Shown here: positions 1-11,515 of the stretch, in pieces | How the letters are laid out: every line of letters starts with the position of its first letter | Position numbering within the stretch: position 1 is the first letter of the stretch | From: Immersiella caudata | Lineage: Eukaryota > Ascomycota > Sordariomycetes > Sordariales > Lasiosphaeriaceae | DNA: 64,000 nucleotides | Direction of reading: 5' to 3' | NCBI GenBank assembly: GCA_030512335.1 | Contig: JAULSU010000001.1 | Location: 5,270,001-5,334,000, forward strand | Notes under the pieces: generated by a model | Database searches by the model: none | Told to the model about the DNA's origin: nothing | What the model saw: the letters and a program-made list of their open reading frames with translations, nothing else | Translations under genes and position numbers: made by a program

Positions 1-347
1 TGGGTATCATCAATCTATTAGCATAACTGACTGCTCATCCATATGTATGTTTTGGTCTCATCTCCCAGGAGCCTCCACAATCTGACCATGCTCCCCGCTG
101 TGTCGGAAATCCCATATCGCTTGTCACCAGTTGGCCCTATCATACACTAACTCGACAAGCCAAACCCGGCATCTTTTTCGTCCGCCCCAGAACGCCGTGC
201 TGAAACCAGATGCCCATTCACCCTTTGTGCAATATAAACTCGAAATCTCCATCTACCCTGCTTCCCTGAATTGTCACTAAACCTTTATGTTCATGGAATC
301 TGCCACCGGCCTAATCACATGCTTGGTTCCTGTCTGCTCGCCCCCCT
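1..347. other. window edge, 3' flank of TAF2
   Basis: No reading frame or motif that I can support. This stretch lies downstream of the TAF2 stop codon and probably holds its 3' UTR and terminator. Confidence 0.4.
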
Positions 348-3300
348 CTAACTCTGCCCCTTCCCTTGCGACGGCATCTTGATCTTTAGCTTGATCATCT
401 TCTTAACTGGAGCAGGCGTCGACGAAGGGCCACCGGCAGATGCAGCTGCAGGTGCACTAGGGCCAGGATGGGGTGCAGATGAAGGCAGCGGTTTGCGCTG
501 CTTGACCCCTGGTTGCGCCGAAGAGGATCCACCGGCAGAGGGCTGCGAGCCTGCTGGACGCGCCGAGGGCGGAGGAGATATTGCGCTGCGTGGCGATGAC
601 GCTGAAACAGGAGTGCTGATCCCTGGCCGCTTAGTCACAGGCGTGGCGACAATCGTCGAAGAGGCTGCGCGAACGCGCTGCTCTTCCTGGATGGCATCCT
701 GAATGCGCTGAGGCAATTTATGCCAGCTTTTGAATGGAACTTTGACAATGCGTCTGCGGCCATTTCCATTCTCGGTCTTTATAGCCTTTCTAGGCCGCTC
801 GCTAACCTCTCCTTCATCGCTCTTGCGCTTCTTTGGCACCTTCAGCCTCTTCTCCAGCGGCTTCGCACCACCGTTTGCCGGTTGACTAGGCCTAGCAGAA
901 GATGAAGGGGTAGGTTGTGGTGAAGCTACCACGGGAGTAGATGGCCTTGCCACTGGTCGCGACACTGATATTGAATCCGACGCAAGCGGAACCGCCGGTT
1001 GCTGCATAGAGATGACAGGAGTCTGCCTTGCCGTGGTGATTGAAATAGAGTCTTGCCTGACCAGGGGTGATGGGGTGGGTGGACGGCTGCTTGATGAGCC
1101 GTTCATCGAGAGACCACTGGTCGAAGGACCGCTGAAGGACGGCTTCGTGCTCAGCTTGATCTTCTTTGGTTCGGGTTTGACTTCCACTGGCAGCGGCACT
1201 ACCTCCTGGGGAGGCTCGATCTCGAGCTTTCTGAGAGGTTGGGTGCGGAAATGTTGGGTAAACTTGACCATCACTCGTGGCTTTTGGTGTGACCTTTGCC
1301 CAATAACAGGAGCAGCGGTCAAGTCCTCGGTAACTCGAGAGGCTGTCCAGTACTTGGGGTAGTTGAGCGTGACGAGCAGCGAGTCTTCAGCTTCGAACAT
1401 CGCGGAGCAGAGGTCCAATAGCTGGCACTTTTCCTTGAAGCCAATCACTGACGACTCAACAGCATTCCAAATAACGATTGCCAGCTCTGAGTTGCCCTTG
1501 AGTTCTTCTTTGAGGGCACGAAGTGCATGCGTAATGTCTTCCTTCCTTACCGCATCCAACTTCCTTTGTTGGATCTCAGCATCTCCTTGGTCGACAATCA
1601 AACCACTCTCGTCCACCTCGACCACAGGCTCAGGCTGTGAGAGCTGGTTCTCTCCCAGTGCGATCGCTGCGATCCCGCGGCACAGAATCTTGAAGAGGCG
1701 GTCTCGGACGAAAGGCGACCTGTCCGTGCTCAAATAAGAGAGAAGAAGCTTTAGGATGGGCGGTTTGGAGAGCAGGCCGAGCTCAACTAGGCACTCAAAA
1801 GCCTTGACGCGAACAAGATCCAGGTTCTTATCCTGTAGATATTGCACAAACTCGAGGGGCGCAAGGGGAATGACCCGCGCCTTCATCAATCTCATCTTGC
1901 AGTTCAGAGCTGTAGTGGTCCAGATATTCTGGTAGGAATGGGTCCACTCATCCATACGACGATATTTGTCGATCTCCTCGAGCGTCTTCAGAATGAAGCG
2001 CTTAAACTCGGAATCGTCTTCGTCGTACTCGTCAAGACTCGAGAGGAGATCTTTGTCCCTATCCAGCTTTCCCGGGATGAGAGATGTGGTGAGTGCCTCC
2101 AGAAGCGACGAGATGTAGAAGTCGTCCCGATACTCATTCTCCGAGTTGTCATTGAAGAGCAACAAGTCGAGAAGGAAGTTTCGACCGTCCTTCGAGCAGC
2201 GACCCCTCTCCCGTGTGCGTGCGATCGCACCAGGGAGCGCCATCTGGAGGGCATATTGAGCTTTGTCGTGAAAGTCGTTTGGAGAAGGAGGGAAGGTAAT
2301 GCCACCACCCTTGCCGGCCATTCGGTCGCAGAAGAAGTGGCGGAAGCTGAGAACAAGCTGTGCCAGTCCAATGTAGTTCAGATCAGGGTCTGCTTGCTTG
2401 GCGAGATCTTCTGCGGCCATGATTCGAATGCCAGGGTAGTACCGGCGGTCCATGACGGTCCTGGTCTCAACCGTAGCAGCCACACCATGCCGTTTGCCTC
2501 GCTTGAAGAAAAGCATGGCATCTTGGTGTGCCACAACGTCACGGTCTTGCTGAAGCTGAGCCAAGTACATGTACCCTGGCATGTCGGTGATGGTCTCGCA
2601 GATCCACTCGAAATTGCAGTCGTAGCGAATCCACTCGTAAGATTCTTGATCCATTGCGACTTGGACATCTTTGCTCCAATCCTGAAGGCCCCAGTCTCTT
2701 ATGTCCTTTTCTGTGGTCAAGACATCGCCAAGCATGTTGTAATAGACAACATCGTCCTCCTGGACGTCATGCTTGTCGCTGCTCGTATTCGCTGACGCTT
2801 GCGCTTTCTTAGTGCGCTTGAGTCGCTTGTACTTGGTGTTGTACGATATGGAGAGCTGCGTTCCACTCCTATCCTTGTCGCTAATCAACTGGTAATGCTC
2901 ATACGGCGTGCCGTCAGCTTCGTGGATGCGGACGGTGAACGGGCCGGTAAATAGCTTGGGGACCTCGGCGGCATAAACATGGTGAATATCTTCCTGGAGC
3001 TCCCGCCAGAACTCTTCCTTCGTTATAGGCCGAGATTTCGGGGTTGTCTGAGTCTGCTTAATGGTGATATCCACGTTGAGGTTCTTTTTGTTGAACTTCT
3101 GCGTGATAGAGAGCTTTGGGCACCCTGCTCGCTCTACCCACTGGCTCCACAACTCGTCGGGCCTGTACTGGCTTCGCTTCTCGCAGTTTCGTTTGAACTC
3201 CAAATCGGAAGCACAGGTATAGGCAGCATCTGTATTGTGAATATTCGCATTGGAGACCATGTTGGAAACCACGCGGGTCACGCCTGTGGAGCCGGGAATC

Positions 3301-4961
3301 TTGGACATTCTCTGGTCGAGGATGAAGAGAACCATCGGGGCCTTGAGCGACATGAACTCCAGCTCGAAGTCTCCGATGTGGAGATGATCCCCCAGATCAC
3401 GAAGCGACGGCCGTTGCACGTCAGTTTCGACCAGCTTGTCCGACATCGCCTTGAGGTGAAATCGATACCAGTTGTTTCCGCAGAGCGTCTTCATGAAGAG
3501 GTCCGTCATGAACCACTGAATACCGATAACAAGCCAGCTGTCTCTTGGTGTGTTTGGGACAATGTGGACGCCAAGGTATTGGCTAGCCAAGGCGTGGACC
3601 AACTTCCGGGTGGCCTCGATCTCTGGATCAATGATGTCCTCCTCATAAATGAGCCTGTTGCTGCAGAGCGCCATTGAGGTAGCTGCCGCAGTATCCGAGA
3701 CCGTGTCGTCCACAAAGCACATCTTGTAGCTCTCATACGGGTACTTGCCGAATTCCGGTGCGAAGTAGTCGGCGGCGGCCACAATGGGAGCGCAGGTGTG
3801 CATGACCTCATCGGAACGCCCGGGGAGGAAGTAGACGTGAATCTTTGCGGCGTTGGAGCCAAGCTTCTCATCGGCCTCTTCTGTCCGAAACTCGGTGGAT
3901 AAATCAGCATGGTCGAAGGGACCAACAGCGAACGCGATGTGCTGAGCAGCCGAGTTCTGGCACTCAAACGTCATAATCTTCTTCTTCTCATCCTTGGGGT
4001 CAATCTGCTCTCCGCTGAGGTTCCCAGAGCAGACGACGGTGAGCTCCTTCAATTTGTCTTCCTCTTGCATCGACATGACAGATGGCAGCTGGGCAGCTGG
4101 CGTGGCCTCTCCGAGCTTCCGCTTGCGATTTGCCAGAGCAGCAGGGGCGACCAACTGTGTCGCCAAGGGCTGCTCAAAGGCATCCCCAAGTGTGCGTGGG
4201 CACTTGATGGAGATCTTCCATGGGTGTCGGGACCCAGGGTCATCTACGCAAGGGAAAATGCATGACGCCGTTCCAGTGCCAATCGAGTGTCGAGTGTAGA
4301 CATGCGGGTATCGAGAGTCACCATCATCTACGCCAACAAAATGAAGGCCGTCTCGGATGCGCTTCGACTTGAACGGAATGGATACTCTGATCAGATCGCT
4401 ATCCGTCGCCGTGTCCTTGTCTGCCCTTGTAATTTTCAACTTCAACTGACCGGGCTTGTCCGGCTCGTCCTTAACAACGGTGCCCTCGGGAGGCTCTGGT
4501 CGCAACGCAATCTTCAGTGACCTGTCCGCGGGCACGCAACCGATGCCAAGCCTATCTCTATCAGTTATTGGCGCTTCATGCTTAGTCTCGTCCTCGGGCG
4601 ATCTGTCATAGAGCGAGGGCGTCATGCGCTTTCGCATGGTGCGGTACTGTCCCACGCCGAGCTGCCACTGCGGAGGGGCCTGCATCAAGTCGTAAGGGTC
4701 GAAGAATGTCGCGCGGACCTTCTTCCCGTTGACTGTGACATTTTCGACATCGATCTCGCATTGCCGCGCATCGAGGGTAATCTCGTCGATCTGATTGAGA
4801 GGAAATATTTGGATGTGTGAAACGCCGCTGATGCTCTTCTCGCGGAAATTGACCTCGAGCTCGACTTCTTGCTTGATTATCGAATACTGCTCGTACCATG
4901 AGGCATCGGCGACAACAGGCGCGACCTGCTCGACGGCCTCAGCATCAAGTGCGCTTGGCAT
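348..4961 (-). CDS. TAF2: TFIID subunit 2 (TAF2), inactive M1-aminopeptidase-like
   Basis: Single-exon gene for 1537 aa starting at the ATG at 4961. TAF2 is the large TFIID subunit that contacts the Initiator DNA around the transcription start in the nucleus. The first ~900 residues have the M1 aminopeptidase layout seen in TAF2: an N-terminal beta domain beginning at WYEQYSIIKQEVELEVNF, then a catalytic-like domain. The HExxH zinc motif of true M1 enzymes is replaced by HALAS near residue 455, so it should not be a peptidase, as is known for TAF2. A HEAT-like helical region follows (around 1000-1250). The tail after ~1280 is Pro/Ser/Lys-rich and looks disordered, ending in a basic run, KKMIKLKIKM. 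The length is in the range expected for filamentous-fungal TAF2. Identification is firm; domain limits are approximate. Confidence 0.93.
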   Translation of the reverse strand: MPSALDAEAVEQVAPVVADASWYEQYSIIKQEVELEVNFREKSISGVSHIQIFPLNQIDEITLDARQCEIDVENVTVNGKKVRATFFDPYDLMQAPPQWQLGVGQYRTMRKRMTPSLYDRSPEDETKHEAPITDRDRLGIGCVPADRSLKIALRPEPPEGTVVKDEPDKPGQLKLKITRADKDTATDSDLIRVSIPFKSKRIRDGLHFVGVDDGDSRYPHVYTRHSIGTGTASCIFPCVDDPGSRHPWKISIKCPRTLGDAFEQPLATQLVAPAALANRKRKLGEATPAAQLPSVMSMQEEDKLKELTVVCSGNLSGEQIDPKDEKKKIMTFECQNSAAQHIAFAVGPFDHADLSTEFRTEEADEKLGSNAAKIHVYFLPGRSDEVMHTCAPIVAAADYFAPEFGKYPYESYKMCFVDDTVSDTAAATSMALCSNRLIYEEDIIDPEIEATRKLVHALASQYLGVHIVPNTPRDSWLVIGIQWFMTDLFMKTLCGNNWYRFHLKAMSDKLVETDVQRPSLRDLGDHLHIGDFELEFMSLKAPMVLFILDQRMSKIPGSTGVTRVVSNMVSNANIHNTDAAYTCASDLEFKRNCEKRSQYRPDELWSQWVERAGCPKLSITQKFNKKNLNVDITIKQTQTTPKSRPITKEEFWRELQEDIHHVYAAEVPKLFTGPFTVRIHEADGTPYEHYQLISDKDRSGTQLSISYNTKYKRLKRTKKAQASANTSSDKHDVQEDDVVYYNMLGDVLTTEKDIRDWGLQDWSKDVQVAMDQESYEWIRYDCNFEWICETITDMPGYMYLAQLQQDRDVVAHQDAMLFFKRGKRHGVAATVETRTVMDRRYYPGIRIMAAEDLAKQADPDLNYIGLAQLVLSFRHFFCDRMAGKGGGITFPPSPNDFHDKAQYALQMALPGAIARTRERGRCSKDGRNFLLDLLLFNDNSENEYRDDFYISSLLEALTTSLIPGKLDRDKDLLSSLDEYDEDDSEFKRFILKTLEEIDKYRRMDEWTHSYQNIWTTTALNCKMRLMKARVIPLAPLEFVQYLQDKNLDLVRVKAFECLVELGLLSKPPILKLLLSYLSTDRSPFVRDRLFKILCRGIAAIALGENQLSQPEPVVEVDESGLIVDQGDAEIQQRKLDAVRKEDITHALRALKEELKGNSELAIVIWNAVESSVIGFKEKCQLLDLCSAMFEAEDSLLVTLNYPKYWTASRVTEDLTAAPVIGQRSHQKPRVMVKFTQHFRTQPLRKLEIEPPQEVVPLPVEVKPEPKKIKLSTKPSFSGPSTSGLSMNGSSSSRPPTPSPLVRQDSISITTARQTPVISMQQPAVPLASDSISVSRPVARPSTPVVASPQPTPSSSARPSQPANGGAKPLEKRLKVPKKRKSDEGEVSERPRKAIKTENGNGRRRIVKVPFKSWHKLPQRIQDAIQEEQRVRAASSTIVATPVTKRPGISTPVSASSPRSAISPPPSARPAGSQPSAGGSSSAQPGVKQRKPLPSSAPHPGPSAPAAASAGGPSSTPAPVKKMIKLKIKMPSQGKGQS

Positions 4962-5876
4962 TTTTCCCCTCTCGATGCTCGAAACTGCTGAAGGCGATGT
5001 TCGACTGCGGTCGGCGTCGAGGAAGGGTGTGGTGGCAAGGAAAGGGAAAAGCGAATGTCGGCCTGAAAAGGCGCCGAAAGGTTAAGGAATAGTTTCAGTC
5101 GGTCATCGCAATCGTCCAGGTAGGCACGCGCAAGCCAGATTTCGGAGACGCGGGTCCAAAGTTGAGCTGCAAGGCAGCGATTTCGATCTCCAAGCGGGGT
5201 ACTAAGGATCGACCGCGCTTTCGATGGCAATGGCGCCGAACTGTTGATTTTTTTTGGGTGGTTGAGATTAGACTTCGCGGGGAAAGAGGCGGAGGAAAAC
5301 CGAGGCCTGCCAAAGTGAAGGAGAGAGTGCGGCTCCAAACGGCGAAACAACAGAACCTCGCGCCTCCAGCCCGGCCTGGAATGACGGCTGCATGGGCAGT
5401 AGAGGTACAATAAGCACAACAGTAAAAAAAAAATTGATCTGCAAGGTATAGAAGGCCGGGATGTTCACAGAGCGGTGCTACTCGGCGTACCTGCCCAGTC
5501 GCGGTAGAGGTGATCGCGAACTGAACAATGAGGAGCGATTGGAAGCAGTGATCTCGGCTATTGGCCCGGAGTTTTACCGTTGAAGGCCCACACAGCCCGC
5601 CAATGACAGCTCCGCGTTCTTTGTCTACCAGGCTTGGCACTCGCCAGCTCACAAGGTGAGGTCATTCAGGACATGGCATCAGTTGCTCAATCACATCCAT
5701 GCGGGCGATCTTCTACGCGCTCAGGTAGACATACAATAAACTCTATTATGTAAACATGCTGTGATCTGTTCCATATGGGTCGGCTTGCAGCCGCCGCTAA
5801 GAGAGAATACAGCAAGCTACCCCCGCCATGAAGAATCGAGGGGGGGGGGGGGGCGACAGTGCCCAAGCTGTCGCAC
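4962..5876. other. intergenic: TAF2 promoter and SAS4-gene 3' flank
   Basis: About 0.9 kb between the TAF2 start and the SAS4-gene stop. It should hold the TAF2 promoter and 5' UTR and the 3' UTR of the next gene. Short open frames here overlap one another on both strands and look like chance. The only distinct structure is the G14 run at 5840-5853. Confidence 0.5.
5840..5853 (+). repeat. G14 homopolymer (C14 on the gene strand)
   Basis: Fourteen consecutive G, 24 nt downstream of the SAS4-gene stop, so in its predicted 3' UTR, where the transcript would carry C14. Confidence 0.9.
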
Positions 5877-7599
5877 TCAGACCACATGCTTCCTCTTGCT
5901 CCTCCTCTTTCCTCTCGCCCGGGACTTCAGGGTATCTTCGGTAATATATTCGTTCGGGAGCTGGAACTCGGCCTCCTCCAAGTCTGGCACGGGGTGGCCC
6001 CAGGCCCAGACAATCCTGCTCCTCCGTCGACTTCTGTTGAGCGCCGTATCGCGCAAGTGCGGGTTCTTCTGGAAGAAGGACGTAAACTCCTTGTGCACCT
6101 CCGGCTTCCGAGAAGGCGGGGCAGGTGGCACTAGGGCTGGTGTAACTGTCCGTCTTCCCCTTCGCGACTTGGTTTTAGCGGCGGCCAGCGCTTCCTCCCT
6201 CAGCTGCTTCGCGATCGAAGCATCGACATCGCTTTCGTCGGGAGGGTCAGCGTCTTTGGCACCCCGTATCGAGTCTACATCATCCATCTCCTCGTCACTA
6301 TCGGGGATCTCGGTCTTGGTGATATCATCTTCATCTTCGTCCTCATCGTCATCCTCGTCTTGCTCTTCTTCCTCGCGAGCAGCCTCGGCCTCTGCGGCTG
6401 CGCGCTCTTTCTCGAGCTTCCTGCGCTTCTCCTCTGCGGCCCACGAGCGGAACTTCTCCAAGATGGCCTGGCACCCCTTGATGAAATGCTCACGCGCTGG
6501 CTCGAACGTTTTCTTACGACTCTCGGTGATGCCGCTGACGCCCATTACGCGTAACCAATCGGGACCCTGGAGACCATCTAGCAATCTAATGATCTGGTCC
6601 TTCTCGTGTTGGGCCCGTCCCTTCTCCGTGTTCCGGATGGAGCGCTCGAGGCGCTCCGACTTCTTGTGCGCAGGCTCAAAAACGGAGTCTGGTAACGGAT
6701 CTTCCAGCGACTTGTTGTTCTTCGATGTGAGAAAGCTGAAATCTATTCTTTGGGAATCCCAGAGATCGCTGAACAACGAGTCGCTGTAACTGCGGGTCGA
6801 TGCGGCCTGCACCAAAAGGTTGGCGCTCGGCGCGTCGGTGGGTGAGGGGTTGTTGACAACCTCGACGATTATTGGGGTGTCGAGCCCAAGAATATCTGCT
6901 CGAAAAGCCCATAAGTCAGCAATCAATTCCCCATAGCAAGTCGCAATTGACAAAAATCGCTGGATTCTTACGTGTTTCTTTTGGCTCGTTACCAATTACT
7001 TCGTCATAGTCGGGAAAGTATGCTGAGAGATCGCTCTTAAATCGAGTAGCCTCCTGCGACCGCAATTTACGGCCCAGAGCGTTGGCGTCCACCAAATTTG
7101 GCTGCAGCTTGCTCAGCTCATGCTTCCCTACTTTCTCCTTATGCCGCGTCGGCGCGGGCTGTTGTTGATGTTGTGCCCCGCGAGTCGAAGGCATGGGCTT
7201 CGCGACTGTAGGCGCCGGCGCTGGCACGTGTGAATTCGGTGTTGTCCCATTTGTGACTGCGGCGGGTTTTGCGGTCGACGGACGCTGGTGTGAGGCTGTC
7301 GGCGGGAGAGGCGGCGGTGCCTTCTTCGCGTCGGCGGCTTCCCTCGCAGTTCTAGAATGAAATGCGGCCCGCGATGGGATTTCGACAGTGATTCTGGCCT
7401 TCTTAGCCAGTACGGGATTGAATTCCCGCGCCGAGGGCTCGAGCGATCGCTTCGTTCGCTGGAGATTGGCGACGTAGTTCTGGTTGTTTTGGGCGGCCCT
7501 CGCGTTGGCGGCCACCTGCGGAGGGTGGCGTGTGGTGAGATGCGACTGATGGAGACCCTCAGCTCGTCTCGAGCGGGTCAATGAAGTCGTCATTGCCAT
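5877..7599 (-). CDS. SAS4: SAS4-domain protein (Something About Silencing subunit 4-like)
   Basis: Two exons, 7599-6972 and 6895-5877, encode 548 aa. The 76-nt intron has donor GTAAGA, a GCTGACT branch and acceptor GAGCAG. The start at 7599 is the first ATG in frame (MAMTTSLTRSRR); the open frame above it begins at TTG. The N-terminal third is low complexity (Pro/Ala/Ser/Gln). Residues ~310-390 carry the conserved part, with PDWLRVMGVSGITESRKK followed by a basic helix (ILEKFRSWAAEEKRRKLEKE), which I recognise as the SAS4 domain. An acidic Glu/Asp run and a basic C-terminus (RARGKRRSKRKHVV) follow. In yeast, Sas4 is the scaffold of the SAS (MYST acetyltransferase) complex acting on H4K16; that role here is by homology. 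The assignment rests on recognition of one domain. Confidence 0.72.
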
Positions 7600-9195
7600 T
7601 TCGACGCGATGCAATCATGGTGCACCAAACATGTCGCGATGACACGATGGTGGGAGAAAAGCCCGGCAAGGCGAGCAAGTCAGCGGCAAACGTAGTGTGA
7701 TTTTTGCTTCCCTGGTCGTGGAGGCGCCGCTGGATTGGGGAGATGGGAGGCGAGAGGGGGAGTTGGCCGGCGTCGCTGCGACAGCCGACAACTTTTGATA
7801 CAGCGCCCACAATCGCCTGCTGGGGTCTTTGCAGAGCGTTCGTACAGCAGGTCGTTATTGTCCTCTCGCTGCGGGCTGATGCTCAAGAGAAGAAAGTGGA
7901 AACTGCTCAAGCTAAGCACGCTCTCAAATCTACCACTCTCTCTTCAGCTGTGAGGGGAACCGGGCTAGGTAGAAAAATCACCTAGAGCCGTTCACAGTCC
8001 CTGTGTGAATGTGCATTTTCCATCCCAAAGCTCTCCCTAACAGGCTCAAGCCATCAACTGAACTTTTCGCATCACCTGCAAATTCTATCTAATGGTTTTA
8101 TTGAATTTAAACTCTAGATTCACAACAACAAAACCACATTTGTCATCCATCCCCCACCGCAAAAGGAAGCATGAAATCCACGTGCACGCAGCCGTGGAAA
8201 TTAGAAGTCAAAGTGAGGGCTTCCAGCAGAGAAGTGTGTCAGAAGCTACCATATGTCACACATCAACCGCAAAGAGCGCAAACAAAACGACTCCGCAGCC
8301 TCCTTTCCTTAAAACTCACAGTCCACTGCACGGCACCTTTGTTGAGGCAAAGCTGGACTCTGTAGCGATTTCCATGTCCAATCCTGGTCGCCTCAACCGG
8401 CCAGCGCCAGCCGGTTCCCTGTTCACCTCTAACCAATTCCTGATCGATTGAAAGCAGCACATGCCCCCTTGCATTCTCGATAGGCCTTGCTTTTTCGGGG
8501 CAAAGAACGCAAGAGACCCTTCGAATACCGTCTTTGCATTTTAAGAATCGGCTTTTCCACCTCATCCCAGGGCTTCGCCTGCGTTGTGAGTGGTCAAACC
8601 CACTTCTCCCACCGTGTGTGGCTTTCAACGAGGGGGAAGGGCCAGGAACAATCGACACTGTCATGATCAAGGGCTGAGAAGTACTCGAAGCCTCTTTACA
8701 TCTGAGCGAGGTATATCAACTAACTCATTCCTCGGCGTCCTATTCCTCTCTCAAAAGGCGTATAGCAAATAGCAAAATAATATCACACATACGCTATCCC
8801 CCCTTTTCCCATTCACCTCTCGCTCCAACCGAATCACTCCCCACTCAACCCTCAGGACAGTCACAAACAACCAACTTAATAAGCATTACATTCATCAACA
8901 TACATAAGTAAGTTATAACGCATGGCTGCGGCTTGTGTAGATACATGAGCAATCCGTCATACTGTACAGTCCTCCTTCTTCCTCTTCATAAAAATTCTTC
9001 AATCATTTGTCTCGTGGTATATCCCATCCAGCAGTCAAACGCCAGCCCCCAAGGATCGCCTGAAATCCACCAAATAGCAGCAATGATACCCAATAGTTAA
9101 ATCATTAGAAAATCGTTCTCGTCATCGATGCCACGCAGCAGCAATGAGAATCCCAGAAGTCGACTCCAAGGTATGACAGCCCGGTGCGCCAGTAT
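7600..9195. other. 1.6 kb intergenic
   Basis: SAS4-gene promoter next to the RBR-ligase 3' flank. Short open frames on both strands overlap and lack recognisable protein features. The stretch 8800-9000 is A/C-rich and consistent with untranslated sequence. No RNA gene seen. Confidence 0.45.
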
Positions 9196-11515
9196 CTACT
9201 GCTGGATGCGAACATCGCCATCGACGTTGATCCGCAATGCAGCAAAGTTGGGAATATCCTCGGCATCACCTTGATTCGGCAGCCCCACGCCTAAGCCGGC
9301 CCGTCTCGGCCCAGCAGCGCCCGGTGCCTGCGGTCGGTTGAATCCGTTCCTGTTCAGACCAAAGGGCTCTCGGAAAGGGAAACCGGGTGGAGGGCGCGGT
9401 CTGGCGTTCGGGCCATTCGCGAGCCCTCCGGCCCCGTTCGCATTGGCATTTTGCCGCCGAAGGTGAGGAGGCACAAATCCGGGGATGAACGGAGGAGGTC
9501 GTCTAAAGCCAGGGCCTCCCAAAGGAGGCATCCTTACGTTTCCCCCGCCGCCTTGAGCGTGGGCGGGATCGATCAAGTCGATGAAGGGATCGCGCTCTGT
9601 GCATTCCGTCTTGTGTCGACAAAATAGAAAGCCATGCTCGTTCCGCTGGAAGGGCGCAAAGCAGATGTAGCACCATTCGTGGCCGCACACACCTGATGAC
9701 GAGTTAGCATAGTTCGGCGATACCCAAGAGCTTGGGGAGGCTGTACTTACATGTAATGTGGTTGCAGCCAGTAAACTTGTGGACATCCTTTTTGCATTCC
9801 GGGCACTTCTTACTCGTCTTCTTGATCATCTGCTCCGAGGCTTTGTCGTCCTTTTTTCTTTGTTTATTCCTTCTATCATAATCGTCGCACGTCTCGCCCT
9901 TATGCCAAGGGACGTTGTGTCTGATGCAGTGGCGAGCAGAGCAGGCTTTGCACTTGAATTTGGCGCAGTTCTCGTCGTCTATCTGGCCGGAGGTGCAAGG
10001 TGACGAAAGACACCATCTGAAATTGGGAATGGCTTCGAGGGCGCCGCGCGTTGCAAGGGCATCCCAACGCTCAAACGTAGCTGGGTTGGCGTACCGCTTC
10101 ATATCCGCGTGGCGAAGGAACTCGGGACAATCAGGGCATTTCACCCTATCCCAGCTCGTCCTCTCGAGACCTGACTGCAGCCACTGGGCGAGGCACTCTT
10201 TGCAAAGTGCCGCCTTGTGATTACAGCCCGTCGTGATCCGGATGGGCATCTCCGTTATCTTCTTATCCTCCATACAGACCGCACAAGACTCCGAGGGCTT
10301 CAGGAGCCAAGTCTCCTCATTTGCAAACGTCTCGGCCGCATCTTGCGGTATGTCAAAAGTATACGTCGCGCCCCATTTGATAGGGGTGAAGCTCCCCGGA
10401 CAACTGTCGTTGTGCTTGAGGACGACGCTTGAAAAATCCAAGTGAACGTTGCTTTTGCCGTGGACGCGTACCGCTCGAAACAACCTATGCCTGATGTATG
10501 ACTGCATCGCTCGGAGCTCCATACCCTGGACGAAAATCGACTCTGGCGGGTGGTAAATGTACTCGCGCCCCAGCCCTCGGAGAACCACATAGCAGCCCGG
10601 GGGGTTGACGTCCACAGCAACCCAACGGCAGAACCATTGGGTTTTGATCTGACGAGCTTCCCAGCATTCGCCCTGCAAGAGGCCTGGACGCATCCCACCT
10701 CGAGCACTGAGTATAATCCTGTACGGGTCATCCACACTCATAAAGTTTGCAATGTTCCTCCGCAGCTGACCGATTGTTGCTCCCTCGTCGATGGCCTTGA
10801 TCAACTCGTCGGACAGCGCAGAGTCGAGCCGACCGTTTGTCTCGTCCTGCCAGTGGGTAAACTTCCAGCTCTCCGTCTCGATGCTCCCTCTCCCCAGCCG
10901 GTACCATATGACCGGTGTGTCCTTTGAGAGCACAGAATGAGAGTCGACAAGCTTTCCCTCGGCGTAGTACGAGAACTGCGCATTGGGGGCGATATTTTTT
11001 CCCTTTGCCTGGAACCGGCGACGAATGACATTGTCCAAGCGCGAGACGGGTAGGTCCGGCTTGACCTTGACTGTGAAAGTAAACCATCTGTCATCAAGAG
11101 ACTTCAGCTCGATCTCGATGAATAAGGGCTCGCGGGAGTGTTGGCGATGCTCGCGATTTTGGTGATGATGATGGCGGCGATGTTTCGTTCCGCCACTGTC
11201 CACATGACCATCGTCGCCGTCTCGTTTCCCGTGGTGGTGTTTCCGATCCCGGTGTCGATCTCGACCCTTGTCTGGATCCCTGTTTCGGCTGCTTCGGCGG
11301 AGATCGCGACCCCGGCCTTCGTCCCGATCCGGAGCCGGATCTCGACCCCGGTCCCGGGGCCGGGGTCGATCCCGCCCTTGATCCCTACTTGGCCGGCGCT
11401 TCCTGTTAGAGGCGGTTGCAGCGGCCGTGCCGGCGCCAAACAGGTTTGAGAACGGATTGTGGGACTGCAGGCGGGAACCCTTGCTAGGACGTTCTGGGCT
11501 CCGTTGGCGTCGCAT
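9196..11515 (-). CDS. RBR (RING1-IBR-RING2) E3 ubiquitin ligase
   Basis: Exons 11515-9751 and 9692-9196 encode 753 aa; the 58-nt intron splits a cysteine codon of RING2. Start is the ATG of MRRQRSPERPSKG; the longer open frame upstream looks non-coding. Residues ~35-135 are an Arg/Asp/His-rich repeat tract resembling RD/SR domains. A folded region (~135-420) of unknown type follows. RING1 starts at CAVCMEDKKITEMP, the IBR carries paired cysteines (FKCKACSARHC), and RING2 reads CPECKKDVHKFTGCNHITC then VCGHEWCYIC after splicing. The cysteine in GCNH matches the catalytic RING2 cysteine of RBR ligases, so transthiolation activity is expected. The tail is Pro/Gly/Asn/Arg-rich. Substrate and location unknown; the RD tract suggests RNA or nuclear association (inference). 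Confidence 0.88.

Noticed and set aside
1842..2795. 317-codon plus-strand open frame antisense to TAF2
   Set aside because: Shadow of a conserved coding region; its translation has no domain and the minus-strand frame is clearly TAF2.
3570..3610. TAF2 read as an active M1 aminopeptidase
   Set aside because: The HExxH motif is HALAS, so the zinc site is missing.
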